NCBI GenBank assembly: GCA_003331265.1
Contig: QOPV01000019.1
Location: 1-44,099, forward strand
Source of the DNA: Cryomorphaceae bacterium
Lineage (GTDB): Bacteria; Bacteroidota; Bacteroidia; Flavobacteriales; Flavobacteriaceae
Reading direction: 5' to 3'
Length of the DNA stretch: 44,099 bases
Shown here: in pieces, positions 15,822 to 24,794 of the stretch
Layout: each line of letters opens with the position of its first letter
How positions within the stretch are numbered: the first letter of the stretch is position 1
Position numbers and translations under genes: made by a program
The notes under the pieces: model-generated
Databases searched by the model: none
Told to the model about the DNA's origin: nothing
Seen by the model: only the letters and a program-made list of their open reading frames with translations

Positions 15822-16622
15822 ATGGGTTTAATTAAATCAATAGCAGAAATAGAGTTAATAAGAGAAAGTGCTTTACTTGTATCTAAAACTTTAGGAATGT
15901 TAGCTAAAGAAATTAAGCCTGGAATAGATACTCTTTATCTTGATTCTTTAGCTGAAAGCTTCATCAGAGATCATAATGCCTCACCTGGTTTTTTGGGATT
16001 ATATGATTTTCCTAATACACTGTGTGTTAGTCCTAACTCTCAAGTTGTTCACGGAATTCCTAACAGGGAAGCAATTAAAGATGGTGATATTTTATCCATT
16101 GATTGTGGTGTTTTAAAAAATGGTTATTATGGAGATCATGCTTATACTTTTGAAGTTGGAGAAGTTAATGATGATATTAAAAAATTATTAAAAGTTGCCA
16201 AAGAATCTTTGTACATAGGAGTCTCTGAGTTCAGAAAAGACAATAGAGTTGGAGATGTAGGTTATGCCATTCAAAACCATAATGAATCAAATGGTTATGG
16301 TGTGGTAAGAGAATTAGTAGGACATGGATTAGGAACAGAAATGCATGAAAAACCAGAAATGCCAAATTATGGAAGAAGAGGATCTGGAAAAAAATTTAAT
16401 GATGGAATGGTAGTAGCAATTGAACCAATGATAAATTTAGGCACTCACAAAATAAATCAATTAAATGACGGCTGGACCATACTTACAGCCGACAACCTAC
16501 CTAGTGTTCATTTTGAACATAACGTTGCAATTATTGACGGAAAACCTAATTTACTATCAACATTTGATTACATCTATGAATCATTAGGTATTAAAAGTGA
16601 TGAAGAAAATCAATTTAAATAA
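15822..16622 (+). CDS. map: Type I methionine aminopeptidase
   Basis: 266 aa. Removes the initiator methionine from new proteins. The metal ligands are all visible: ILSIDCGVLKNGYYGDHAYTF (two Asp), ELVGHGLGTEMHEKP (His), VVAIEPMIN (Glu) and VHFEHNVAI (Glu). HGIPNREAIKDGD is the substrate-pocket region. No N-terminal zinc-finger extension, as is normal for bacterial type Ia. The last 15 residues extend slightly past the usual end. It lies in a tight plus-strand run: 2 nt after the thioredoxin-like gene and 7 nt before the methyltransferase gene. Confidence 0.97.
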   Translation: MGLIKSIAEIELIRESALLVSKTLGMLAKEIKPGIDTLYLDSLAESFIRDHNASPGFLGLYDFPNTLCVSPNSQVVHGIPNREAIKDGDILSIDCGVLKNGYYGDHAYTFEVGEVNDDIKKLLKVAKESLYIGVSEFRKDNRVGDVGYAIQNHNESNGYGVVRELVGHGLGTEMHEKPEMPNYGRRGSGKKFNDGMVVAIEPMINLGTHKINQLNDGWTILTADNLPSVHFEHNVAIIDGKPNLLSTFDYIYESLGIKSDEENQFK

Positions 16623-16629
16623 TTAAAAA

Positions 16630-17397
16630 TTGAAATGGTTAATAAAAATTTTAATTAATAACATACCGAGAACCCAATTAATTTTTTGGAGCAACATATT
16701 AAGGCCTATAATTGATCTTTTTTATAGAGGAAGTAAATACTATGATCCAATAAATAAAAAATCATACAGAAAATTTTTACCATATGGATATGTAAATCAA
16801 AGGCCAAATGCATTAAGCCCTGGCACTTTATCTTTAGAGAGACATAGGCTATTATGGTTGTATTTAAAAAATGAAACTGATTTTTTTACAACTAAATTAA
16901 AAATTTTACACATTGCCCCTGAACAAGCTTTTTTTAAATTTTTAAAATCTTTAAAGAATAAAAATTATATAACATTTGATTTAAATTCTCCTCTAGCAGA
17001 TATTAAAGGAGATATTTGTAATATGCCATTTGATGATAATTTTTTTGATTTAATCCTTTGTAATCATGTTTTAGAACACATTGAAGACGATAATAAAGCA
17101 ATGAATGAGTTATATAGAGTTTTAAATAAAAACGGAACAGCGATATTACAAGTTCCAATTGATTTAAAAAAACAAATAACCTATGAGGATATTAATATAA
17201 AAACAGAGAAAGAAAGAATGGAAAAATTTGGGCAATATGATCACTTAAGAATATATGGTTTGGATTATTTCGATAAACTTGAAAAAATTGGTTTTCGTGT
17301 GGAAAAAAACAAATACGCTACTAAATTTAGTGAAATTGAAATGGAAAAATACGGTATTATTGAAAACGAAATTATACCAGTGTGTAAAAAATATTAA
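16630..17397 (+). CDS. Class I SAM-dependent methyltransferase
   Basis: 255 aa. The SAM-binding half has ILHIAPEQAFFKFLKSL, ITFDLNSPLADIKGDI, MPFDDNFFDLILCNHVLEHIEDDN, then ELYRVLNKNGTAILQVPI, the Methyltransf_11 order. The C-terminal part (EKFGQYDHLRIYGLDYFDKL) is typical of a Bacteroidota group whose substrate I do not know. The start codon is TTG at 16630; no in-frame ATG lies near. It begins 7 nt after map and its stop overlaps the convergent apbE stop by 4 bp. An out-of-frame overlapping ORF at its 3' end is not a gene. Confidence 0.82.
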   Translation: MKWLIKILINNIPRTQLIFWSNILRPIIDLFYRGSKYYDPINKKSYRKFLPYGYVNQRPNALSPGTLSLERHRLLWLYLKNETDFFTTKLKILHIAPEQAFFKFLKSLKNKNYITFDLNSPLADIKGDICNMPFDDNFFDLILCNHVLEHIEDDNKAMNELYRVLNKNGTAILQVPIDLKKQITYEDINIKTEKERMEKFGQYDHLRIYGLDYFDKLEKIGFRVEKNKYATKFSEIEMEKYGIIENEIIPVCKKY

Positions 17398-18395
17398 TTT
17401 AAAGTTAACTTCTCAAAACCCTCTGTTCTATACAATTTTACATCACTATTTTTATCATAATAAACAATCATAACATCAATATCTTTTAAAAAAGGAATAA
17501 GTTTTTTAGATTTTTCAATTGGCATGGCCATAAAAGCAGTAGCATAAGCATCTGCTGTAATACAATCTTGGGCAACAACAGACGTTCCTAAAACTTTGGT
17601 ACTATATGCATTACCATTTTTAGGATTAATTGTATGTACTATTTTTTTTCCACTTTCTTTATCAATTAAATATTTTCTGTAGTTTCCAGAGCTAGCAAGT
17701 GCCTTATTTCTAAGTTTAATACTCTCTATAAAATTATTTGATTTGATATTTAATGGGTCGACTATCCCAACAATCCATGGTGAGTTTTTGACTTCATTTA
17801 TTCCACTAGCTACCATTTCTCCACCAATTTCAACTAGATGATTATTAATATCGTTTGTTTTAAGCATTTTGGAAATTAGATCTACACAATATCCTTTCGC
17901 AATTGCATTAAAGTCTAAAAAAATATTAATATTTTCTTTAAAAACTAAATTATTTTTTAAGGATACTTTTTCAAATCCAGTTAAATTCATTAAACTATCA
18001 ACATTTACTGAGCTCTGTTGAATATTTTCTGGACCTAAACCATAAGCTTTAACTAAAAGTCCGATAGTCGGATCAAAAAAACCATCGGTGGTTTTCCAAA
18101 TATCTTTTGACTTATTGAAAACTTTTTTGAAATGATAATCTACTATAACAGAATCCATTCCCCTATTTATTTTTGATATATCAGATGATTTAATATAAGT
18201 AGACATTGATTGATTAATTTCGATAAATATTGAATTAGTTAATTCCTCTATATTATCTAAAGGTCTAATCGAGCTATATAAAATCTTATAAGTAGTTCCC
18301 AAAGCTTTTCCTGAATGAGAATAAATAGTAGGTTTGTCTTCAACAGAACAATTAACGAAAAGTAAAATAAAAAATATATTAACTAATTTTTTCAA
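17394..18395 (-). CDS. apbE: FAD:protein FMN transferase
   Basis: 333 aa with a lipoprotein signal ([17 protein letters not shown], Cys16). ApbE family motifs: GKALGTTYKI, DFNAIAKGYCVDLIS, VEIGGEMVASG, PWIVGIVDP, ASSGNYRKYL, HTINPKNGNAYST and the metal-binding DCITADAYATAFMAM. The enzyme transfers FMN from FAD to a Thr in target proteins in the periplasm. Being the last gene of the nqr run, its natural targets are NqrB and NqrC, which both carry flavinylation motifs here. It overlaps the preceding small gene by 17 bp and is clearly part of the same operon. Confidence 0.94.
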   Translation of the reverse strand: MKKLVNIFFILLFVNCSVEDKPTIYSHSGKALGTTYKILYSSIRPLDNIEELTNSIFIEINQSMSTYIKSSDISKINRGMDSVIVDYHFKKVFNKSKDIWKTTDGFFDPTIGLLVKAYGLGPENIQQSSVNVDSLMNLTGFEKVSLKNNLVFKENINIFLDFNAIAKGYCVDLISKMLKTNDINNHLVEIGGEMVASGINEVKNSPWIVGIVDPLNIKSNNFIESIKLRNKALASSGNYRKYLIDKESGKKIVHTINPKNGNAYSTKVLGTSVVAQDCITADAYATAFMAMPIEKSKKLIPFLKDIDVMIVYYDKNSDVKLYRTEGFEKLTLN

Positions 18396-18774
18396 TGCCT
18401 TTAAAATTTACAACATAATCCGAATCTTTAAATATAGGGAACTCATAGTTCTCAGCGTTAGCTAAACCAACTCCTGCATAAAACAAAGTTGCATTAAACT
18501 TAATAGCATGATCTTTTAATTCATCTATTTTATAAACTTGTACTTTGTTCGGGTTTTTTGGATATAAAATAGCCTTTACAATGATAAAGTATAGTTTTTT
18601 ATTTTTTGTACAAACAAACTGAGGATCTTTTTTTAATTTACTATTCACCGAGAGAAATTCGAAATTATCTTTTTCAAGATCTTTTCCAACAATATTCATA
18701 GCAAGTTGATGCAACTCTGATTCATTAAGTGGAATTGGAAGGATGTTATCCGCCAAAATCATCGAATCTGACAT
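18379..18774 (-). CDS. Uncharacterised NQR-linked protein between nqrF and apbE
   Basis: About 131 aa, soluble, no signal or membrane segment. The conserved-looking core reads [21 protein letters not shown], then [23 protein letters not shown], and ends [20 protein letters not shown]...[10 protein letters not shown]. Similar short proteins sit between nqrF and apbE in flavobacteria and are often mislabelled 'NQR subunit F'; this one shares no domain with NqrF. Starts at 18798, 18774 and 18762 are all possible and all overlap the end of nqrF. I chose 18774, but the core begins only near residue 20. The 3' end overlaps apbE by 17 bp. A role in NQR assembly or flavinylation is a guess from context. 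Confidence 0.82.
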   Translation of the reverse strand: MSDSMILADNILPIPLNESELHQLAMNIVGKDLEKDNFEFLSVNSKLKKDPQFVCTKNKKLYFIIVKAILYPKNPNKVQVYKIDELKDHAIKFNATLFYAGVGLANAENYEFPIFKDSDYVVNFKGIEKIS

Positions 18775-20044
18775 TCTCAGGTGGGACACCAAAATCATCA
18801 GCCATTTTTTCTATAGCTTGATTCATTAATGGAGGACCACAAAAATAAACCTCTATATCTTCAGGAGCTTCGTGATGAGACAAATAATTATCAATTAATG
18901 TCTGGTGTACAAAACCTATAAACCCATCGCCCTTGCCATCTAAACCGTCTTTAACTTTCCAGTTATCTTCTTTATTTGGTTCCGATAATGCAATGTGAAA
19001 CTTAAAATTTGGAAAATCTTTTTCCAGAGCTTTAAAATGATCAATATAAAAAAGTTCTCTTTTTGATCTTCCACCATACCAAAAATTAACTTTTCTACCA
19101 GTCTTCAGAGTTCTAAAAAGATGATACAAATGAGATCTCATAGGAGCCATTCCAGCACCACCACCGACATATAACATTTCTGCCTCTGAATGATTAATAA
19201 AAAATTCGCCATAAGGACCAGAAATAGTTACTTTGTCTCCTGGTTTTTTTGAAAAAATATAAGAGGAAGCAATACCTGGATTTACATCCATCCATCCGTT
19301 TGAATTTCTATCCCAAGGAGGCGTTGCTATTCTTACATTTAACATAATTTCTTTTCCCTCTGCAGGGTATGAAGCCATTGAATATGCTCGCTCAACCGAC
19401 TCTGGGTTTTTCATTTTTAAATCCCAAAGTTTAAACTTGTCCCATTCCAATTTAAATTTTTGCAAATCATCAGGATGTTCATCTGGATGAGCACTAATAT
19501 CCATATCCTTATAGTCAATTTCACATTCTGGAATTTCAATTTGAATATATCCACCAGCTTTGTAACCCATATCTTCAGGAATTTCAACAACAAACTCTTT
19601 AATAAAGGAAGCTACATTCCAATTCCTAACAACAGTTGCCTCCCATTTTTTTATTCCAAAAACTTCTTCCGGAACTTCAATAACCATATTTTCTTTCACT
19701 TTAACCTGGCAACCAAGTCTCCAGCCTTCAGCAATTTCTTTTCTACTAAAATGTGGTGCTTCAGTTGGAAGAATTTCTCCACCACCTTCGGAAATAACAC
19801 ATTTACATTGAATACAAGTACCTCCACCTCCACATGCAGAGGGCAAGAATATCTTATTATTTCCAAGAGTAGACAACAATGTTCCTCCAGATGACACTTC
19901 AACTTCATTTTCTCCGTTGACCAAAAGAGTGACCGGCCCAGATGGCATCAGCTTGGCTTTAACCCCTAAAAGCATTCCAACCAATAGAAATAAAACAAAT
20001 GCAAAAGCAATTACACTAAATAAAATATATGTTGTTACTGTCAT
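18746..20044 (-). CDS. nqrF: Na+-translocating NADH:quinone reductase subunit F
   Basis: 432 aa, the NADH-oxidising subunit. One N-terminal membrane helix (about residues 5-28) is followed by a 2Fe-2S ferredoxin domain with [14 protein letters not shown] (Cys71, Cys77, Cys80) and the fourth ligand in LGCQV (Cys112). An FAD-binding barrel carries RAYSMASYP, and a C-terminal NAD-binding domain has [14 protein letters not shown] and [11 protein letters not shown]. Electrons go from NADH through FAD and 2Fe-2S to the other subunits. It begins 5 nt after nqrE and overlaps the next gene's 5' end. Confidence 0.98.
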   Translation of the reverse strand: MTVTTYILFSVIAFAFVLFLLVGMLLGVKAKLMPSGPVTLLVNGENEVEVSSGGTLLSTLGNNKIFLPSACGGGGTCIQCKCVISEGGGEILPTEAPHFSRKEIAEGWRLGCQVKVKENMVIEVPEEVFGIKKWEATVVRNWNVASFIKEFVVEIPEDMGYKAGGYIQIEIPECEIDYKDMDISAHPDEHPDDLQKFKLEWDKFKLWDLKMKNPESVERAYSMASYPAEGKEIMLNVRIATPPWDRNSNGWMDVNPGIASSYIFSKKPGDKVTISGPYGEFFINHSEAEMLYVGGGAGMAPMRSHLYHLFRTLKTGRKVNFWYGGRSKRELFYIDHFKALEKDFPNFKFHIALSEPNKEDNWKVKDGLDGKGDGFIGFVHQTLIDNYLSHHEAPEDIEVYFCGPPLMNQAIEKMADDFGVPPENVRFDDFGG

Positions 20045-20049
20045 AATAA

Positions 20050-20667
20050 TTATAAATCAATTCCCATAAAGCTCATAAAACCGATAGCCATTAAACCGGT
20101 TATAATAAATGTAATCCCCAGTCCTCTGAGCGGAGCAGGTACATTTGAGTAGGCTATTTTTTCTCTAATAGCTGCAACACCAACGATAGCTAAAAGCCAA
20201 CCGATTCCTGATCCAAATCCATAAATAGCTGATTCTGTAATACCAGAGAAGTCTTTTATTTGCATAAATAAAGATCCACCCAAAATTGCACAGTTTACTG
20301 CTATTAAAGGAAGAAAAATTCCCAATGCACCATATAATGCAGGAGAAAATTTTTCAACAATCATTTCTACTAACTGAACCATTGAAGCTATAACGGCAAT
20401 AAACATAATAAAACTTAAAAAACTTAAATTTATTTCAGCATATTGAGGACCAATCCATTTGAGAGCTCCTGGTTGTAAAACATATTGGTCAATTAAAAAG
20501 TTTAAAGGAACAGTTATAGTTAAAACAAAAATTACTGCAAAGCCTAAACCAACGGCTGTTTTAACAGTTTTTGAAACAGCGAGGTAAGAGCACATCCCTA
20601 AAAAATATGCAAAAATCATATTTTCTATAAAAATACTTTTAATAAATAAATTTGCATATTCTAACAT
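20050..20667 (-). CDS. nqrE: Na+-translocating NADH:quinone reductase subunit E
   Basis: 205 aa with six hydrophobic segments, the RnfA/NqrE family. It opens [26 protein letters not shown], and [11 protein letters not shown] carries the second conserved cysteine; these cysteines in NqrD and NqrE hold an intramembrane iron-sulfur centre in the known NQR structures. It ends [19 protein letters not shown]. It lies 16 nt after nqrD and 5 nt before nqrF. Length is normal for the subunit. Confidence 0.98.
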   Translation of the reverse strand: MLEYANLFIKSIFIENMIFAYFLGMCSYLAVSKTVKTAVGLGFAVIFVLTITVPLNFLIDQYVLQPGALKWIGPQYAEINLSFLSFIMFIAVIASMVQLVEMIVEKFSPALYGALGIFLPLIAVNCAILGGSLFMQIKDFSGITESAIYGFGSGIGWLLAIVGVAAIREKIAYSNVPAPLRGLGITFIITGLMAIGFMSFMGIDL

Positions 20668-20683
20668 ATCTTTTGTTTAATAG

Positions 20684-21373
20684 TTATCCTTTTTCTATTA
20701 ATTTTCTGTTTCTTGACCTTTGGATCCAAATGATCACACCTACTATTATTAATGCCATGGGTGATAAAAGCATAAAACCATTGTTTTCATAACCCATTTC
20801 ATAAAAAGAATCAGGGATGATTTGATATCCAAGTAAATTTCCTGAACCAAAAAGTTCTCTAACAAAAGCAACTAATATTAATATAAAACCATAAGCAGCT
20901 GCATTTCCAACACCATCTAAAAATGATCTCCAAACTCCATTACCAAGTGCAAAAGCTTCTAACCTTCCCATCACAATACAGTTTGTTATAATTAATCCAA
21001 TAAAAATTGACAACTCCTTACTAACATCATAAGCATAAGCCCTTAAAACTTGGTCCACTAAGATTACCATTGAAGCTACAACTACAAGTTGAACAATAAT
21101 TCTAATTCTATTTGGGATTAGATCTCTAAGCAAAGAGACTATAACATTACTAGCTGCCATTACTGCAATAACAGAAACAGTCATTACTATAGCTGCCTTT
21201 AATTGAACCGTAATAGCTAATGCAGAACAAACCCCTAAAACTTGAACTGTTATTGGATTATTGTCATCCATAGGGTCAGAAAGAAGGGCTTTATTCTTCT
21301 TCGAGAATAACGGTTCACTAGTCTTACTTAGAAAAAGTATTAAAGGATTATTATTTTTTTTATTTTTAATCAA
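20684..21373 (-). CDS. nqrD: Na+-translocating NADH:quinone reductase subunit D
   Basis: 229 aa, six-helix RnfE/NqrD family membrane protein. NPITVQVLGVCSALAITVQLKAA carries the first conserved cysteine and ITNCIVMGRLEAFAL the second, both expected to bind the membrane iron-sulfur centre shared with NqrE. The first 30 residues (MIKNKKNNNPLILFLSKTSE and following) are a soluble lead typical of Bacteroidota members. Located 7 nt after nqrC and 16 nt before nqrE. Confidence 0.98.
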   Translation of the reverse strand: MIKNKKNNNPLILFLSKTSEPLFSKKNKALLSDPMDDNNPITVQVLGVCSALAITVQLKAAIVMTVSVIAVMAASNVIVSLLRDLIPNRIRIIVQLVVVASMVILVDQVLRAYAYDVSKELSIFIGLIITNCIVMGRLEAFALGNGVWRSFLDGVGNAAAYGFILILVAFVRELFGSGNLLGYQIIPDSFYEMGYENNGFMLLSPMALIIVGVIIWIQRSRNRKLIEKG

Positions 21374-21380
21374 AATACGT

Positions 21381-22115
21381 CTAGTTTAAAGCTATTTGTT
21401 TGTTTTTCAGTGAGTTAAAAAATGGCACATAATGTTGTATTCTTTCTTTAATCATATCTGAAACACCATCCCCAGTGATCGTAGCTCCAGAAATTGCATC
21501 TACTTCGTGATCATTCTTGTCTAAATTCGAAGGATCATTATTGGTTTTTGAAACCATAATACCCATCAAATTATTATTAGAATCAAATAATTTTTCATCA
21601 ATAAATCTTTCTTTAAACCAATCTTGTGTAATTTCTGCGCCAAGACCTGCAGTTTCTCCAACATGATCAAAAACTACACCTTTAATTGTATTTAAATCCT
21701 CTTTTAAGGAGATATAACCGTATATAGCATTCCATAAACCGTTTCCTCTGATAGGAATTATATAATATTTTGAGTTTTCAATGTTAGCTATATACAAAGG
21801 GAAATTTTGCTGATCAGGCGACTTTTTTAATTCCAAGGACAATTTAATTTGACTAAATGGATCTACTGAACTATTTATAGAACCATCATTCTTAAGAGAA
21901 TACTTCTCCTCAATATATTTGTTAAATAAATCTTCTGCGGCATCACGGTCGGTAATTATTCCAACGGTAGAAAGGATGTTTTGCATTTTTTCTTTTCTTA
22001 CGTTTTCGTCCTGTAAATCTTTTAGCGATTGAGATGTAAAAGCCAAAACTGTTGCAACAACTAAAACCATAACGGCTGCAAATAAAAAAGTGTATAAATT
22101 TGAATCTCTGTCCAT
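21381..22115 (-). CDS. nqrC: Na+-translocating NADH:quinone reductase subunit C
   Basis: 244 aa with one N-terminal membrane helix (about residues 8-28) and a periplasmic FMN-binding domain. The flavinylation motif DAISGAT (Thr212) is intact, so ApbE should attach FMN there. HVGETAGLGAEI is the other conserved FMN-domain block. It begins 1 nt after the nqrB stop and is followed by nqrD after 7 nt. Confidence 0.98.
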   Translation of the reverse strand: MDRDSNLYTFLFAAVMVLVVATVLAFTSQSLKDLQDENVRKEKMQNILSTVGIITDRDAAEDLFNKYIEEKYSLKNDGSINSSVDPFSQIKLSLELKKSPDQQNFPLYIANIENSKYYIIPIRGNGLWNAIYGYISLKEDLNTIKGVVFDHVGETAGLGAEITQDWFKERFIDEKLFDSNNNLMGIMVSKTNNDPSNLDKNDHEVDAISGATITGDGVSDMIKERIQHYVPFFNSLKNKQIALN

Positions 22116-22116
22116 A

Positions 22117-23274
22117 TTAAGCCATATTTATTATTGGTTTTTTTATTCTATTTAATCTTCTTTTTACATTAGCTTCAACTACATAGTGATCAATTGTTGG
22201 GGCAAAAACATTCATAAGTAAAATAGCTAACATTACGCCCTCTGGATAAGCAGGATTAAATACTCTAATTAGTATACAAAATAATCCAACTAGTAAACCA
22301 TATATCCATTTTCCTTTAACAGTTTGAGCTGCTGAAACAGGGTCGGTAGCCATAAAAACAACACCAAAGGCAAAACCCCCAACCATCAAATGATTCATCC
22401 AATTGAAACTCATTAATTCGTTAACTCCCCAAAGATTAAATAATATACCAGTTATCGCGGCGCCAATTAGACTTCCTAACATGATTCTCCAACTTCCTAC
22501 ACCAGTATATATTAAAATGAAAGCACCTAATAAAACCATTAAAGTAGAGGTTTCAGCAATTGAACCAGGGATGGAACCCATGAACATGTCTATTGGCTGA
22601 TAAGGTAAAGAACTAGTTCCATTGGCTAGCATACCAAGAATTGTTTCACCTGAAACTCCATCAACATTAGATGCTTCGGAAACCCATACTTGATTTCCTG
22701 ACATATAAGTTGGATAAGCAAAAAAAGCAAACGCTCTTGCCGTTAAAGCTGGATTTAAAATATTCATTCCCGTACCGCCAAAGGCCTCTTTTCCGATAAA
22801 AACTGCAAAGGCTACTGATAAGCCAACCATCCATAATGGTATGTCCACTGGCATAATCATAGGAATTAATAGTCCAGTAACTAAATATCCTTCATTTATT
22901 TCGTGCCCTCTAAAAACCGCAAAGGCAAATTCTATAGCCAGTCCAACTATGTAGGATACTGCTATCATGGGTACTATTTTCATAGATCCATGAATCACCA
23001 CATCCATTAATGTGTAATCAATGTCAAGTTGAGAATAATACTGAAACCCAGTATTATAAATACCATAAAAAAGTGCTGGAACTAAAGCTATAATCACTGT
23101 GATCATAGTTCTCTTGAGATCTACTGCATCTCTTATATGAGCCCCATGTTTAGTTGTATGGTTAGGAACAAAAAGAAAAGTATCAAATGCATTGAATGCT
23201 GGGGCGAATCTTTCCCACTTTTCACCTTTACTGAAAGGTTTTTTTAAATTATCTATTGTATTTCTAATATTCAT
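22117..23274 (-). CDS. nqrB: Na+-translocating NADH:quinone reductase subunit B
   Basis: 385 aa with about ten membrane helices, the core Na+-pumping subunit. GGTGMNILNPALTARAFAFF and GFAFGVVFMATDPVSAAQT are typical. The covalent-FMN site is DGVSGET with Thr211 in the acceptor position; the usual motif is DGxSGAT, so Ala is replaced by Glu210. N-terminal residues 1-55 are cytoplasmic (FVPNHTTKHGAHIRD). It lies 9 nt after nqrA and 1 nt before nqrC. Confidence 0.98.
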   Translation of the reverse strand: MNIRNTIDNLKKPFSKGEKWERFAPAFNAFDTFLFVPNHTTKHGAHIRDAVDLKRTMITVIIALVPALFYGIYNTGFQYYSQLDIDYTLMDVVIHGSMKIVPMIAVSYIVGLAIEFAFAVFRGHEINEGYLVTGLLIPMIMPVDIPLWMVGLSVAFAVFIGKEAFGGTGMNILNPALTARAFAFFAYPTYMSGNQVWVSEASNVDGVSGETILGMLANGTSSLPYQPIDMFMGSIPGSIAETSTLMVLLGAFILIYTGVGSWRIMLGSLIGAAITGILFNLWGVNELMSFNWMNHLMVGGFAFGVVFMATDPVSAAQTVKGKWIYGLLVGLFCILIRVFNPAYPEGVMLAILLMNVFAPTIDHYVVEANVKRRLNRIKKPIINMA

Positions 23275-23283
23275 ATATTTTTT

Positions 23284-24639
23284 TTAACCTACTTCTGAAA
23301 TCATTAAATCTAATCCTTGTCTAATTATATATTGAGCTTCTATTTTTGAAGAGGAAGAATAATCAATTAGAGAAAAATCTTCAGGTGCAACTTCATAAAT
23401 ACCTAAACTTTCCATTTTTTCTATATTACCGGCCATACACTCTTTTAGTAACTGCATAGGTAGAATATCCATCGGGAAAACCTTTTCCATCTCACCAGTA
23501 ACAACAATTGCTCTTTCTTCTCCGTTCATGTTTGTATCTAAATCATATTTTTTATTTGGAAATAACCAAGAAAAAGATGTTTTGTAGATACTAGGAACTT
23601 TATTATTAATAAAGGGAATCCAGCCAAACATTCTGTAGTGATTTCCTTCTCTTAAAACTGAAAAAGAATTGTTATAGAATCCTAAGTAATTGTCGTGCTC
23701 AACTGTGGAACCAGTTAAAACATCTCCATTAATAAACCTCAAAGAATCTTTTGAATCAATACCAGCATCATCTATAATTTTGTTTAATTCCGTTCCTGAG
23801 ATAGTTTTATAATACTGTGGGTACTTAACTGGTGGACCCGATACAGCTATGGTTCTTACAGGATTGTAAATTCCTGTATTAAAATACCTTCCTATGTTAG
23901 CTACATCTTCGGCACCTAAAGTCCACACTATTTCTCCAGAGTTAATAGGATCAATGTGATGAATTTGTACACCAACATTTCCTGCAGGATGAGGGCCATT
24001 AATAGTATGAATATTTACTCCGTCTAATTTGTTTATAAACGAAGAACTATTTTTGTCGACGCAAATATTAACATCACCTGATGTTAATTTAGCCAAGATT
24101 TTGATTCCGTTTTTAAACTCTTCCTTTTGATCTTCTAATATTATTTGCAAATCAGCAGCTATTGGAGCGCTATTAAATGCAGAAATAAAAATAGATTTAG
24201 GATCATCAGATGGATTTGAAATTACATCGTACGGTCTTTGTTTAATAAAAGGCCAACAGCCTGAACTCAATAAAATATTTTTAATATTTTCAGGATCTAA
24301 CGTTTCATGATTAATTTTTTTTAAGCTTTTAGTATTTTGCTTTTCATCAACTTCAATTATTATTTCAATTATTTTTCTCTTTGCCCCTCTTGAAATGTCT
24401 TTAATTATGCCATCAACGGGTGAACAAAACTTGATCCTTTCATCTTTTTTTGAAAAAAATATAACATCCCCTTGCTGAACACTATCACCAACTTTAACTA
24501 CCATTTTTGGAATAATTAGATGAAAATTTGAGGGATTTATAGAAACGAATTTAGGCAAGGCAGCTTTTTTTATGATGTTATTAGCAGCACCTTTTAACTT
24601 AATGGTTAAACCATTTTTAATTTTGATGTCGTTTGACAT
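23284..24639 (-). CDS. nqrA: Na+-translocating NADH:quinone reductase subunit A
   Basis: 451 aa, soluble cytoplasmic-face subunit, first gene of the operon. It opens IKIKNGLTIKLKGAANNII, with the lipoyl/barrel-sandwich strand VKVGDSVQQGDVIFFSKKDERIKFCSP split over residues 45-75. Later blocks are IHHIDP...GEIVWTLGAEDVANIGRYF, and IAVSGPPVKYPQYYKT. C-terminal GEMEKVFPMDILPMQLLKECMAG is characteristic. Upstream lies a 155-bp gap shared with the divergent plug-protein gene, holding a TAAATTTG box 25 bp before the ATG. Confidence 0.98.
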   Translation of the reverse strand: MSNDIKIKNGLTIKLKGAANNIIKKAALPKFVSINPSNFHLIIPKMVVKVGDSVQQGDVIFFSKKDERIKFCSPVDGIIKDISRGAKRKIIEIIIEVDEKQNTKSLKKINHETLDPENIKNILLSSGCWPFIKQRPYDVISNPSDDPKSIFISAFNSAPIAADLQIILEDQKEEFKNGIKILAKLTSGDVNICVDKNSSSFINKLDGVNIHTINGPHPAGNVGVQIHHIDPINSGEIVWTLGAEDVANIGRYFNTGIYNPVRTIAVSGPPVKYPQYYKTISGTELNKIIDDAGIDSKDSLRFINGDVLTGSTVEHDNYLGFYNNSFSVLREGNHYRMFGWIPFINNKVPSIYKTSFSWLFPNKKYDLDTNMNGEERAIVVTGEMEKVFPMDILPMQLLKECMAGNIEKMESLGIYEVAPEDFSLIDYSSSSKIEAQYIIRQGLDLMISEVG

Positions 24640-24663
24640 ATTTTCTTAGTGTGTAATCGAGTG

Positions 24664-24671
24664 CAAATTTA
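24664..24671 (-). promoter_or_regulatory. Putative -7 box for the nqr operon
   Basis: The minus strand reads TAAATTTG, matching TAnnTTTG, 24 bases before the nqrA ATG (24637-24639) in a 155-bp divergent gap. No clear -33 TTG is placed correctly. It is the only such match facing nqrA in the gap. Confidence 0.45.
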
Positions 24672-24794
24672 TTAATTTATACCCTTAAGTAAAAGTCGAA
24701 TTAGGATTAATTTACTAATAAACTTTTTATTTATAATTATTCTAAATAAGGCTTACGCTTTAGAATTCTATTTGTAATATATTTACACCTAATT

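Noticed and set aside
19460-19894. 144-aa plus-strand open frame inside nqrF
   Set aside because: It is antisense to a fully conserved NqrF domain region, rich in Phe/Asn/Ser as expected for a shadow frame, with no family resemblance.
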